Assembly: GCF_900105325.1 (NCBI RefSeq)
Contig: NZ_FNSU01000004.1
Coordinates: forward strand, 496,001-560,000
Reading direction: 5' to 3'
Source of the DNA: Pseudomonas marginalis
GTDB taxonomy: Bacteria > Pseudomonadota > Gammaproteobacteria > Pseudomonadales > Pseudomonadaceae
Length of the DNA: 64,000 nt
The notes beneath the pieces are model-generated. The model worked only from the letters and a program-made list of their open reading frames with translations, was not told where the DNA came from and ran no database searches. Position 1 is the stretch's first letter; each line of letters opens with the position of its first letter. Positions 17,359 through 25,743 of this stretch are shown here, piece after piece. A program made the translations under genes and the position numbers.

Positions 17359-18660
17359 TTGTTCTTTGAGCGCCACGGTGGTGGTGAGCGAGTCATCCTC
17401 GTTCACTTGGATGGACAGGACCCTGAGGCGCGCGAAGATCCGCAGGAGTTTCAGGAGTTGGCAAATTCGGCCGGCGCCGAGACCGTTGCGTTTTTTAACG
17501 TGCCGCGTCATCGGCCAACCGCCAAATTCCTGATTGGCAGCGGCAAGGTCGAGGAATTGCGCGACCTGGTCCATGCCGAAGAAGCCGATCTGGTGATCTT
17601 CAATCACACCCTCACGCCCAGTCAGGAACGTAACCTCGAACGTGTATTCGAGTGTCGCGTGATCGACCGCACCGGCCTGATTCTCGATATTTTCGCCCAG
17701 CGCGCCCGTACCCATGAGGGCAAGCTCCAGGTAGAACTGGCCCAGCTTGACCACATGAGCACCCGGCTGGTTCGCGGTTGGACTCACCTTGAGCGTCAGG
17801 GTGGCGGTATCGGCATGCGGGGCCCGGGTGAAACCCAGCTGGAAACCGACCGACGCCTGCTGCGGGTTCGCCTGCGTCAGATCAAGGGCCGACTGGAGAA
17901 GGTGCGCAGCCAGCGCGAGCAATCGCGACGTGGCCGTTCGCGTGCCGATATTCCTACCGTATCGCTGGTGGGCTACACCAACGCCGGCAAGTCCACGCTG
18001 TTCAACAACGTGACCAAATCGGACGTGTACGCGGCTGACCAACTGTTCGCTACCCTCGACCCGACCTTGCGCCGTCTGGATATTGACGACCTGGGGCCGA
18101 TTGTCCTGGCCGACACCGTGGGTTTCATTCGGCACCTGCCCCACAAGCTGGTCGAGGCATTTCGGTCTACGCTCGAAGAGTCGAGCAATTCCGACCTGTT
18201 GTTGCACGTGATCGATGCGGCCGAACCGGATCGCATGTTGCAGATTGAACAGGTGATGGTCGTGCTGGGTGAGATTGGTGCCCAGGACTTGCCGATCCTC
18301 GAGGTCTATAACAAACTCGATTTGCTTGAAGGCGTTGAGCCACAAATCCAGCGCGACGAGAACGGCAAGCCCCAGCGGGTCTGGCTGTCGGCGCGCGATG
18401 GCAGTGGTTTGGAGCTGCTTGAACAAGCCATTGCCGAATTGCTCGGCAGCGATTTGTTCGTCGGCACCTTGCGCTTGCCTCAGCGTTTTGCTCGACTGCG
18501 TGCACAGTTTTTCGAGCTGGGCGCGGTACAGAAAGAAGAACACGACGAAGAAGGTGTCAGCTTGCTGGCCGTTCGATTGCCGCGCTCGGAGCTCAATCGG
18601 CTGGTCAGCCGTGAAGGCGTAGTACCGACAGAGTTCATCGAACAACACACTTTGCAATAA
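17359..18660 (+). CDS. hflX: Ribosome-splitting GTPase HflX
   Basis: Rescues stalled or heat-damaged 50S/70S ribosomes. The 433 residues have an N-terminal HflX-specific domain, a coiled-coil linker (about 155-190, with RQIKGRLEKVRSQREQSRRGR), then the GTPase domain: G1 GYTNAGKSTLFN, G3 DTVGF, G4 NKLD. The start is TTG at 17359, nine codons ahead of the conserved VILVHLD block, with AGGAG six bases before it. It sits in the hfq-hflX-hflK-hflC order. Confidence 0.95.
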   Translation: MFFERHGGGERVILVHLDGQDPEAREDPQEFQELANSAGAETVAFFNVPRHRPTAKFLIGSGKVEELRDLVHAEEADLVIFNHTLTPSQERNLERVFECRVIDRTGLILDIFAQRARTHEGKLQVELAQLDHMSTRLVRGWTHLERQGGGIGMRGPGETQLETDRRLLRVRLRQIKGRLEKVRSQREQSRRGRSRADIPTVSLVGYTNAGKSTLFNNVTKSDVYAADQLFATLDPTLRRLDIDDLGPIVLADTVGFIRHLPHKLVEAFRSTLEESSNSDLLLHVIDAAEPDRMLQIEQVMVVLGEIGAQDLPILEVYNKLDLLEGVEPQIQRDENGKPQRVWLSARDGSGLELLEQAIAELLGSDLFVGTLRLPQRFARLRAQFFELGAVQKEEHDEEGVSLLAVRLPRSELNRLVSREGVVPTEFIEQHTLQ

Positions 18661-18756
18661 AAGCCTCAGAAAGCGGTTGTGCCGCAGTAGCAGGCATTCT
18701 GTAGCATTGGTCGGCGCGCCGTGGGTGCGTCTTTGCTTTATCAGATGGAGAGCGCT

Positions 18757-19932
18757 ATGGCTTGGAATGAGCCGGGTGGCAACTCGAATAATCAGGATCC
18801 TTGGGGTGGTAAGCGCCGCAATAATGGCGACCGCAAGGGGCCACCAGATCTCGACGAGGCCTTCCGAAAGCTGCAGGAAAGCCTGAATGGGTTGTTCGGT
18901 GGTGGAAAAAAACGGGGTGGTGATGAAGGTGGTCGCACCAGCAAGGGCGGCGGCTACGGCCTGCTGGGCCTGGGTCTTGTCGTGCTGGCGGCCGTATGGC
19001 TGTACAGCGCCGTATACGTCGTGGACGAGCAGGAGCAAGCCGTGGTGCTGCGCTTCGGCAAGTACTACGAGACTGTCGGTCCTGGCCTGAATATCTATTT
19101 CCCGCCGATCGACAAGAAGTACATGGAGAACGTCACGCGTGAGCGTGCCTACACCAAGCAGGGCCAGATGCTGACCGAAGACGAGAATATCGTCGAAGTT
19201 CCGCTGACCGTGCAGTACAAGATCAGCAACCTGCAGGACTTCGTGCTGAATGTCGATCAGCCGGAAATCAGCCTGCAACACGCAACCGAAAGCGCCCTGC
19301 GCCACGTGGTGGGTTCCACCGCCATGGACCAGGTGCTGACCGAAGGCCGTGAACTGATGGCCAGCGAAATCAAGGAGCGCCTGCAACGGTTCCTCGATAC
19401 CTATCGCACCGGTATCACCGTCACCCAGGTGAACGTACAGAGCGCAGCGGCACCGCGTGAAGTGCAGGAAGCGTTCGACGACGTGATCCGCGCCCGTGAA
19501 GACGAACAGCGTTCGCGCAACCAGGCTGAAACCTACGCCAACGGCGTCGTGCCGGAAGCCCGTGGCCAGGCCCAGCGTATCCTTGAGGATGCCAATGGTT
19601 ACCGTGACGAAGTGGTCTCCCGTGCCAAGGGTGAAGCGGATCGCTTTACCAAGCTGGTCGCCGAGTATCGCAAGGCGCCTGAAGTGACGCGTGAGCGTCT
19701 GTACCTGGACACCATGCAGGAAGTCTTCAGCAATACCAGCAAGGTCCTCGTGACCGGCAGCAAGGGTGGGCAGAACAACCTGCTGTACCTGCCGCTGGAC
19801 AAGATGATCGAAGGTGGTCGCAGCAGCTCCAGTGCACCGTCCACCGGTTCCAATGCCGCTGCCAATGAAGCGAGCGCCCGTGCGGCCGCTGACTTGCTGC
19901 AACAGCAAACACGTACCAGGGAGAGTCGTTGA
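18757..19932 (+). CDS. hflK: FtsH protease regulator HflK
   Basis: With HflC forms a large membrane cage around the FtsH protease. The 391 residues have a Gly/Asn-rich cytoplasmic N-terminus (about 1-65), one membrane helix at about 68-87 (LLGLGLVVLAAVWLYSAVYV), an SPFH/prohibitin domain in the periplasm, and a long helical region rich in Arg/Glu/Ala. ATG at 18757 (MAWNEPGG) is the standard start. An upstream frame extension is unsupported. The TGA overlaps the hflC ATG by one base. Confidence 0.96.
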   Translation: MAWNEPGGNSNNQDPWGGKRRNNGDRKGPPDLDEAFRKLQESLNGLFGGGKKRGGDEGGRTSKGGGYGLLGLGLVVLAAVWLYSAVYVVDEQEQAVVLRFGKYYETVGPGLNIYFPPIDKKYMENVTRERAYTKQGQMLTEDENIVEVPLTVQYKISNLQDFVLNVDQPEISLQHATESALRHVVGSTAMDQVLTEGRELMASEIKERLQRFLDTYRTGITVTQVNVQSAAAPREVQEAFDDVIRAREDEQRSRNQAETYANGVVPEARGQAQRILEDANGYRDEVVSRAKGEADRFTKLVAEYRKAPEVTRERLYLDTMQEVFSNTSKVLVTGSKGGQNNLLYLPLDKMIEGGRSSSSAPSTGSNAAANEASARAAADLLQQQTRTRESR

Positions 19933-20798
19933 TGAGCAATAAATCGCTGACCGCCCTGATTGTGGGCGTCGTCGTGGTCATCGCTGCCTGGAACTGCTTC
20001 TACATCGTGGCTCAGACCGAGCGAGCGGTGCTGCTGCAATTCGGTCGCGTGGTCCAGGCGGATGTCCAGCCGGGCCTGCATGTGAAAGTCCCTTACGTCA
20101 ACCAGGTGCGCAAGTTCGACGCCCGCCTGATGACCCTGGATGCACCGACACAGCGCTTCCTGACCCTGGAAAAGAAAGCCGTGATGGTTGACGCCTACGC
20201 CAAGTGGCGCGTCAAGGATGCCGAGCGCTTCTACACTGCGACCTCCGGCCTCAAGCAGATTGCCGACGAGCGTTTGTCGCGCCGTCTGGAGTCGGGCCTG
20301 CGTGACCAGTTTGGTAAGCGCACCCTGCACGAGGTGGTGTCCGGTGAACGTGATGCGCTGATGGCGGATATCACCCGTTCGTTGAATACGATGGCGGAAA
20401 AAGAACTGGGCATCGAAGTTGTCGATGTTCGGGTCAAGGCCATCGATTTGCCGAAGGAAGTGAACCGCAGCGTGTTCGAGCGCATGAGCACCGAGCGTGA
20501 GCGTGAGGCTCGTGAGCACCGTGCCAAGGGTAACGAGCTGGCTGAAGGTATCCGTGCGGATGCCGACCGTCAGCGCCGTGTACTGCTGGCAGAAGCCTAT
20601 CGCGAGTCTGAAGAGGCCCGTGGTGATGGTGATGCTCAAGCCGCGGCGATCTACGCCAAGGCTTACGGCCAGGACCAGGAGTTCTACGCGTTCTACCGTA
20701 GCCTGCGTGCCTACCGTGAAAGCTTCGCGAACAAAACCGACGTCATGGTGCTGGACCCAAGCAGCGACTTCTTCCGCTACCTGGAAAAGTCCAAGTAA
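19932..20798 (+). CDS. hflC: FtsH protease regulator HflC
   Basis: The HflK partner in the FtsH-HflKC complex. The 288 residues have an N-terminal membrane anchor (LTALIVGVVVVIAAWNCFYIV), then an SPFH domain (QTERAVLLQFGRVV) and a helical C-terminal region ending YLEKSK. The start ATG overlaps the hflK stop. A terminator follows about 90 nt later. Confidence 0.96.
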   Translation: MSNKSLTALIVGVVVVIAAWNCFYIVAQTERAVLLQFGRVVQADVQPGLHVKVPYVNQVRKFDARLMTLDAPTQRFLTLEKKAVMVDAYAKWRVKDAERFYTATSGLKQIADERLSRRLESGLRDQFGKRTLHEVVSGERDALMADITRSLNTMAEKELGIEVVDVRVKAIDLPKEVNRSVFERMSTEREREAREHRAKGNELAEGIRADADRQRRVLLAEAYRESEEARGDGDAQAAAIYAKAYGQDQEFYAFYRSLRAYRESFANKTDVMVLDPSSDFFRYLEKSK

Positions 20799-20887
20799 CC
20801 AGCCCGTGATTTTGTAGGGCGCACTCCGTCGGGCGGCTAAAACGCCTGGCGGGGTGATCCTTTCAGAAAACGGGTGTATGATGCGGC

Positions 20888-20911
20888 AGCCGGGAAATTC
20901 CCGGCTTTTTT
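20888..20911 (+). terminator. Rho-independent terminator after hflC
   Basis: Stem AGCCGGG/CCCGGCT with an AAATT loop, followed by TTTTTT. It separates the hfq-hflXKC unit from hisZ. The rest of the 293-nt interval 20799-21091 holds no reading frame I can support. Confidence 0.85.
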
Positions 20912-21091
20912 GCGTCTGCATGTTTGATTCGGCAGGCGTGACAGGTTTTTCGAGGAAAGTGCCCGACGAGGCCGTTAACAGGTCGTTCGTCACGTCGCTC
21001 TTGCGCGTGGTTTATGCAGGGGGCGGGTATTTTCTGCTTCACTCAAGGCTCGGCCGAGGGCTGGCCGCCCGGATCATAGGGGAATGGCGTA

Positions 21092-22279
21092 ATGGCAACG
21101 GTAGACCGCTGGCTGCTGCCAGATGGCATCGAAGAAGTACTGCCACCAGAAGCTGCGCGCATTGAAGTAGCGCGTCGCCAGGTGTTGGATCTGTTCCAGA
21201 GCTGGGGTTACGAGTTTGTCGTGACCCCCCATATCGAGTACCTGGAATCCCTGCTGACCGGCGCGGGCCAGGACCTGGATCTGCGCACCTTCAAGGTCAT
21301 CGACCCGCAATCGGGCCGGCAAATGGGGTTCCGTGCCGACATCACGCCGCAAGTGGCGCGCATCGATGCGCACACCCTGCGCCGCGAAGGCCCGAGCCGC
21401 CTGTGCTACGCCGGCAGCGTGCTGCATGCTCAACCGCGTGCCTTGTCGTCTTCCCGCAGCCCGATCCAGTTGGGCGCGGAGTTGTACGGTGATGCCAGCC
21501 CGAGCAGCGACGTTGAAGTGATCAGCCTGATGCTGGCCATGCTGCAACTGGCTGATGTACCAGATGTCCACATGGACCTCGGTCACGTGGGTATCTACCG
21601 TGGCCTGGCCCGTGCGGCCGGTTTGTCCGGTGAGGCCGAGCAACAGCTGTTCGATGCCCTGCAGCGCAAGGCGATCGATGAAGTCATCGCCTTGACCGCT
21701 GGCGTGCCTGCGGATCTGGCCGAGATGCTGCGTGCACTGGTCAACCTGTGTGGTGGCCGTGAAGTACTGGTGGCTGCACGTGAGCGCCTGGCCAAGGCGC
21801 CGGCGCCGGTATTGGCTGCACTGGATGACGTGCTGGCGATTGCTGAGCGGTTGTCGGCGCGGTTCCCGCAGTTGCCGCTGTATTTTGATCTGGGCGAGTT
21901 GCGCGGTTACCACTACCACACCGGTGTGGTGTTCGCGGTGTTTGTACCGGGTGTTGGCCAGGCCATCGCCCAAGGTGGACGTTACGACGACATCGGCGCC
22001 GACTTCGGTCGTGCGCGTCCGGCCACCGGCTTTTCCACCGATTTGAAAACCCTGGTGACCCTGGGGCGTGCTGAGGTCGAGCTGCCGTCTGGTGGCATCT
22101 GGATGCCCGACAGTACGGACGCAGCACTCTGGCAGCAGGTTTGCCAGTTGCGCAGTGAGGGTCAGCGTGTTGTCCAGGCATTGCCTGGGCAGCCATTGGC
22201 CGCCGCCCGTGAAGCGGACTGCGACCGGCAATTGATTCTGCAGAACGGGCTTTGGCAAGTATCGCCACTGGCTTCTTGA
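21092..22279 (+). CDS. hisZ: ATP phosphoribosyltransferase regulatory subunit HisZ
   Basis: A HisRS-like paralogue without tRNA charging activity. It pairs with the short-form HisG to start histidine synthesis. The 395 residues keep class II synthetase motif 2-like MGFRADITPQVARID and the HisRS-type block YHTGVVFAVFVPG, but lack the C-terminal anticodon-binding domain of HisS. It lies 54 nt before purA and is probably cotranscribed with it. Confidence 0.95.
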   Translation: MATVDRWLLPDGIEEVLPPEAARIEVARRQVLDLFQSWGYEFVVTPHIEYLESLLTGAGQDLDLRTFKVIDPQSGRQMGFRADITPQVARIDAHTLRREGPSRLCYAGSVLHAQPRALSSSRSPIQLGAELYGDASPSSDVEVISLMLAMLQLADVPDVHMDLGHVGIYRGLARAAGLSGEAEQQLFDALQRKAIDEVIALTAGVPADLAEMLRALVNLCGGREVLVAARERLAKAPAPVLAALDDVLAIAERLSARFPQLPLYFDLGELRGYHYHTGVVFAVFVPGVGQAIAQGGRYDDIGADFGRARPATGFSTDLKTLVTLGRAEVELPSGGIWMPDSTDAALWQQVCQLRSEGQRVVQALPGQPLAAAREADCDRQLILQNGLWQVSPLAS

Positions 22280-22333
22280 GTTTTCCTGCCGGCCATCGCC
22301 GGCACCAAGTTTGCGCGAATGAGGACAAGTGTT

Positions 22334-23623
22334 ATGGGTAAGAATGTCGTAGTCCTGGGCACCCAATGGGGTGATGAGGGCAAAGGCAAGATCGTTGATC
22401 TGCTGACCGAACATGCTGCCGCCGTAGTGCGCTACCAAGGCGGTCACAACGCTGGCCACACCCTGGTCATCGACGGCGAAAAAACCGTCTTGCACCTGAT
22501 CCCGTCGGGTGTCCTGCGCGAAGGCGTGCAGTGCCTGATCGGTAACGGCGTCGTGGTTGCACCGGATGCCCTGCTGCGCGAGATCACCAAGCTGGAAGAG
22601 AAAGGCGTACCGGTGCGCGAGCGCCTGCGTATCAGCCCGTCCTGCCCGCTGATCCTGTCCTTCCACGTTGCGCTGGACCAGGCCCGTGAAAAGGCCCGTG
22701 GCGAGCTGAAGATCGGCACCACCGGTCGCGGCATCGGCCCGGCCTACGAAGACAAGGTCGCGCGTCGTGGCCTGCGTGTGGGCGACCTGCTCAACATGCC
22801 GCGCTTTGAAGACAAGCTGCGTGAACTGGTGGATTACCACAACTTCATGCTGGTGGGTTACTACAAAGAGCCCGCCATCGAATTCGACAAGACCCTGGCC
22901 GAGTGCAAGGAATACGCTGAGCTGCTCAAGCCGCTGATGCTGGATGTGACCGCCGAGCTGCACGACCTGCGTCGCGCCGGCAAGGACATCATGTTCGAAG
23001 GCGCCCAGGGTTCGTTGCTGGACATCGACCACGGTACCTACCCGTACGTGACCAGCTCCAACACCACTGCTGGCGGCGTCGCTACCGGTTCGGGCGTTGG
23101 TCCTATGTTCCTGGACTACATCCTCGGCATCACCAAGGCCTACACCACCCGTGTAGGTTCGGGCCCGTTCCCGACTGAACTGTTCGACGAAGTCGGTGCG
23201 CACCTGGCCAAGCAAGGTCACGAATTCGGCGCGACCACCGGCCGTGCTCGTCGCTGTGGCTGGTTCGACGCCGTTATCCTGCGTCGCGCGATCGATGTGA
23301 ACAGCATCTCGGGCATCTGCTTCACCAAGCTGGATGTACTCGACGGTCTGGAAACCATCAACATCTGCGTCGGCTACAAAGATGCCGAAGGCAAGGACGT
23401 TGCCCCGGTTGACGCCGACAGCTACGTGGGCCTGCAGCCTGTGTACGAAGAAGTGCCGGGCTGGAGCGAATCGACCGTGGGTGCCAAGACCCTGGAAGAG
23501 TTGCCAGCCAATGCCCGTGCCTACATCAAGCGCGTTGAAGAGCTGATCGGTGCGCCGATTGACATTATTTCGACGGGCCCGGATCGCAACGAGACCATCG
23601 TTCTGCGTCACCCGTTCGCTTAA
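22334..23623 (+). CDS. purA: Adenylosuccinate synthetase PurA
   Basis: Converts IMP and aspartate to adenylosuccinate with GTP, the first committed step to AMP. The 429 residues have the N-terminal GTQWGDEGKGKIVDLLTE phosphate loop, GGHNAGHT, TTGRGIGPAYEDK and the C-terminal TKLDVLDGL guanine-binding motif. ATG at 22334 is preferred: a frame extension of five codons carries no conserved residues. A hairpin terminator follows. Confidence 0.98.
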   Translation: MGKNVVVLGTQWGDEGKGKIVDLLTEHAAAVVRYQGGHNAGHTLVIDGEKTVLHLIPSGVLREGVQCLIGNGVVVAPDALLREITKLEEKGVPVRERLRISPSCPLILSFHVALDQAREKARGELKIGTTGRGIGPAYEDKVARRGLRVGDLLNMPRFEDKLRELVDYHNFMLVGYYKEPAIEFDKTLAECKEYAELLKPLMLDVTAELHDLRRAGKDIMFEGAQGSLLDIDHGTYPYVTSSNTTAGGVATGSGVGPMFLDYILGITKAYTTRVGSGPFPTELFDEVGAHLAKQGHEFGATTGRARRCGWFDAVILRRAIDVNSISGICFTKLDVLDGLETINICVGYKDAEGKDVAPVDADSYVGLQPVYEEVPGWSESTVGAKTLEELPANARAYIKRVEELIGAPIDIISTGPDRNETIVLRHPFA

Positions 23624-23644
23624 TAAGCTATTGATGTAAAAAGC

Positions 23645-23668
23645 AAAGGGCTCCTTCGGGAGCCCTTT
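23645..23668 (+). terminator. Hairpin terminator after purA
   Basis: Ten-bp stem AAAGGGCTCC/GGAGCCCTTT with a TTCG loop, 21 nt after the purA stop. The T-run is short (TTTGT). Confidence 0.75.
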
Positions 23669-23687
23669 GTCGTATCTGCATGCCAAG

Positions 23688-23703
23688 CGGCACGACCCTT
23701 GCT
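23688..23703 (+). promoter_or_regulatory. Sigma-54 (RpoN) type promoter of the MCP gene
   Basis: CGGCACGACCCTTGCT: GG (23689-23690) and GC (23701-23702) are exactly 12 bases apart, and only the first base differs from the TGGCACG-N4-TTGCW consensus. It lies 60 nt before the chemoreceptor start codon. Confidence 0.7.
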
Positions 23704-23762
23704 GTGTTTCTCTCTTTCGCGGTGCTATCAAATTAGTGGCACCCGTGGTGGAGGGATTCCCG

Positions 23763-25697
23763 ATGTCTGCCGTTCTCTCATTGTTACAAAGCCGTCTGTT
23801 GCGGCCGGTGTTCGTTACCCTAGGTATCGCTCTTTTGGTGCAAGTGCTGGTGGCGGTCGCTCTCACCCGGAGCACGGTCACGGCGCTGGAGGCCGATTTG
23901 GGCAGTCGCCTGGGCGTCGACAGCCAGAAGCTGTCCGGTGAACTGGCCCAGGCCGGCAAGGAAGTCACGTCGAGCCTGGACAGCTTGTCCACCAGTACCC
24001 GTCAGCGCCTGACCGCCGGGCTTTCCGAGCGCCTGCAGGCAGAGCAGAAACAGTTGCGTGCGACCCTGGAAAAAGACCTGCAAGACTCCGCCAACGATAT
24101 GGCGCAACTGCTGGCCTCGGTGGCGCCCCGCGCCATGTGGGACAGCGATGTGCCAACGCTGTCCGAGTTTGCCCGACGCGCCCAGCGCAATCCCAACGTG
24201 CTGTTCGTGGTTTATGACGACGCGGCGGGTGAGCACCTGACTCGTTATCTGAATCGCGAAAATCCGATCAACAAAGCGTTGCTGGAAAAAGGCCAGGGCG
24301 ATCGCGCCCTGGACAAAGTCCTGAACGCCGCGAAGAACGATCCTTCGGTGTTCTACGTCGAGGCGTCCATCAGCCCTAACGGCGTGGAGATTGGCAAGGT
24401 GCTCATGGGGGTGTCGACCGCGTCGGTCGAGGCCGATCTGCAAGCGCTGGACAAGCGTTTTGCCGCACTGATAGCCAGCGGTGATCAGTTGGTCGGCGAC
24501 AGCCTCAAAGGTGCCGCGGCGGATAGCGCGGCGGCCATGGGCGCTCGCCTGCAGTCGGCACAAGCCACTGCGACCCAGATGACCGTCAACACCACCGACG
24601 CCGTGCAGGAGGCTGCCGGCACCTTGCGTTGGCGCATCGGCATGGGGCTGGCGGTGGTCGGTTTCGGCGTATTGCTGCTGATCGCCGTGGTTCTCGGCCG
24701 CCGTGTGGTCAATCGCCTGAAACTGCTTATCGCGGCCATGGATGACCTGGCAGCAGGCGAGGGCGACCTCACCAAGCGCGTGCAGATCAACAGCAAGGAC
24801 GAAATCGGCGACATGGCCTCGGCGGTCAATCGCTTTGTGGATAAGTTGCAACCCATCGTGCGCGAGGCGGGCGATGTGGCCCAGCGTACCGGCGTGGAAA
24901 TCGGCGCCATGACCTTGCGCAATGCCGGCGCCGATGCGGCCGCTGGCTTGCAGCGTGATGAGGTGGCGGAGAGTTTGCGCGCACTGTCGCAAATGGCCGA
25001 CGAGGCCCAGGCCGAAAGCCACGCCATGCAGGCGGCGTTGCAGCAGGTGGTGGATATTCGTCAGGCGACGGACGAGAACTCGCGCACGTCGGCCGAAGTT
25101 GGCAGTTTGATCGAGGCGTTGGCGGGGCAGGTCCAGGCCGGGTCCCAGGTTATCGAGCGCCTGGCCCAGCAAAGCGAGCAGATCGAAGTGGTGCTGACGG
25201 TCATCCATGGTATCGCCGAGCAGACCAACCTGTTGGCGCTCAACGCGGCCATTGAAGCCGCGCGTGCGGGCGAGACCGGGCGGGGCTTTGCGGTGGTGGC
25301 GGACGAAGTGCGTGCGTTGGCCAGCAAGACCCAAAGCTCTACCGGCGATATCCAGGCCCATATCGTCGCGTTGCAGCAGGGCGCGCGGGAGGCGGTGGAA
25401 ACCATCGGCAAGGCCGGGCGCCAGGCCAACGAAGGTTTGCTGGTGCTGCGCGACAGCGTGCGCTTGCAGCAGACGGTGCAGGCCTCGGTGGAGCAGGTGC
25501 ATGCAGCGATTGGCCTGGCTACCCGCGCCGCCGAGCACCAGGCCCAGGGCGCCCATGCGGTACGAGGCCGTGTCGAGGTGATCCATGCCCAGGCCGAGCG
25601 TGCGGCGCAGGCGGTGGTGCAGACTACCGCCAGTGGCAAGGTGCTGGATGGGTTGGCGGCGCAGTTGAAGGCGAGTCTGGGGCAGTTCCGGGCTTAG
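23763..25697 (+). CDS. Methyl-accepting chemotaxis protein
   Basis: A 644-residue transmembrane chemoreceptor. The first helix is at about residues 13-36, followed by a long periplasmic region of about 250 residues (38-285), a second helix at about 293-318 (IGMGLAVVGFGVLLLIAVVLG), HAMP (about 318-375) and the signalling domain with the hairpin tip IAEQTNLLALNAAIEAARAG. The ligand is unknown: the periplasmic part has helical coiled-coil stretches and a compact middle (RNPNVLFVVYDDAAGEHLTRY) that looks sCache-like. ATG at 23763 follows GGTGGAGGGA. An RpoN-type promoter precedes it. This gene is not part of the conserved purA-rnr neighbourhood and is likely accessory. Confidence 0.9.
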   Translation: MSAVLSLLQSRLLRPVFVTLGIALLVQVLVAVALTRSTVTALEADLGSRLGVDSQKLSGELAQAGKEVTSSLDSLSTSTRQRLTAGLSERLQAEQKQLRATLEKDLQDSANDMAQLLASVAPRAMWDSDVPTLSEFARRAQRNPNVLFVVYDDAAGEHLTRYLNRENPINKALLEKGQGDRALDKVLNAAKNDPSVFYVEASISPNGVEIGKVLMGVSTASVEADLQALDKRFAALIASGDQLVGDSLKGAAADSAAAMGARLQSAQATATQMTVNTTDAVQEAAGTLRWRIGMGLAVVGFGVLLLIAVVLGRRVVNRLKLLIAAMDDLAAGEGDLTKRVQINSKDEIGDMASAVNRFVDKLQPIVREAGDVAQRTGVEIGAMTLRNAGADAAAGLQRDEVAESLRALSQMADEAQAESHAMQAALQQVVDIRQATDENSRTSAEVGSLIEALAGQVQAGSQVIERLAQQSEQIEVVLTVIHGIAEQTNLLALNAAIEAARAGETGRGFAVVADEVRALASKTQSSTGDIQAHIVALQQGAREAVETIGKAGRQANEGLLVLRDSVRLQQTVQASVEQVHAAIGLATRAAEHQAQGAHAVRGRVEVIHAQAERAAQAVVQTTASGKVLDGLAAQLKASLGQFRA

Positions 25698-25716
25698 CGT
25701 CGTCCGTTCTGGCCTC

Positions 25717-25736
25717 ATCGGGGGCTTGCCCCCGAT
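25717..25736. repeat. Short palindrome ATCGGGGGCTTGCCCCCGAT
   Basis: A perfect 8-bp inverted repeat with a CTTG centre between the convergent MCP and permease genes. Identical copies are at 38746 and 50854. Confidence 0.85.
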
Positions 25737-25743
25737 AGCGATC

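Noticed and set aside
17128..19908. A 926-codon minus-strand frame opposite hflX and hflK
   Set aside because: It crosses several real genes antisense and contains no recognisable domain.
20854..21165. A 103-codon frame in the hflC-hisZ gap
   Set aside because: It runs through the terminator and into hisZ, with unlikely composition. I also do not see the small DUF2065-type gene that can occur here.
21074..23992. A 972-codon minus-strand frame opposite hisZ and purA
   Set aside because: Same reason: antisense of two certain housekeeping genes.
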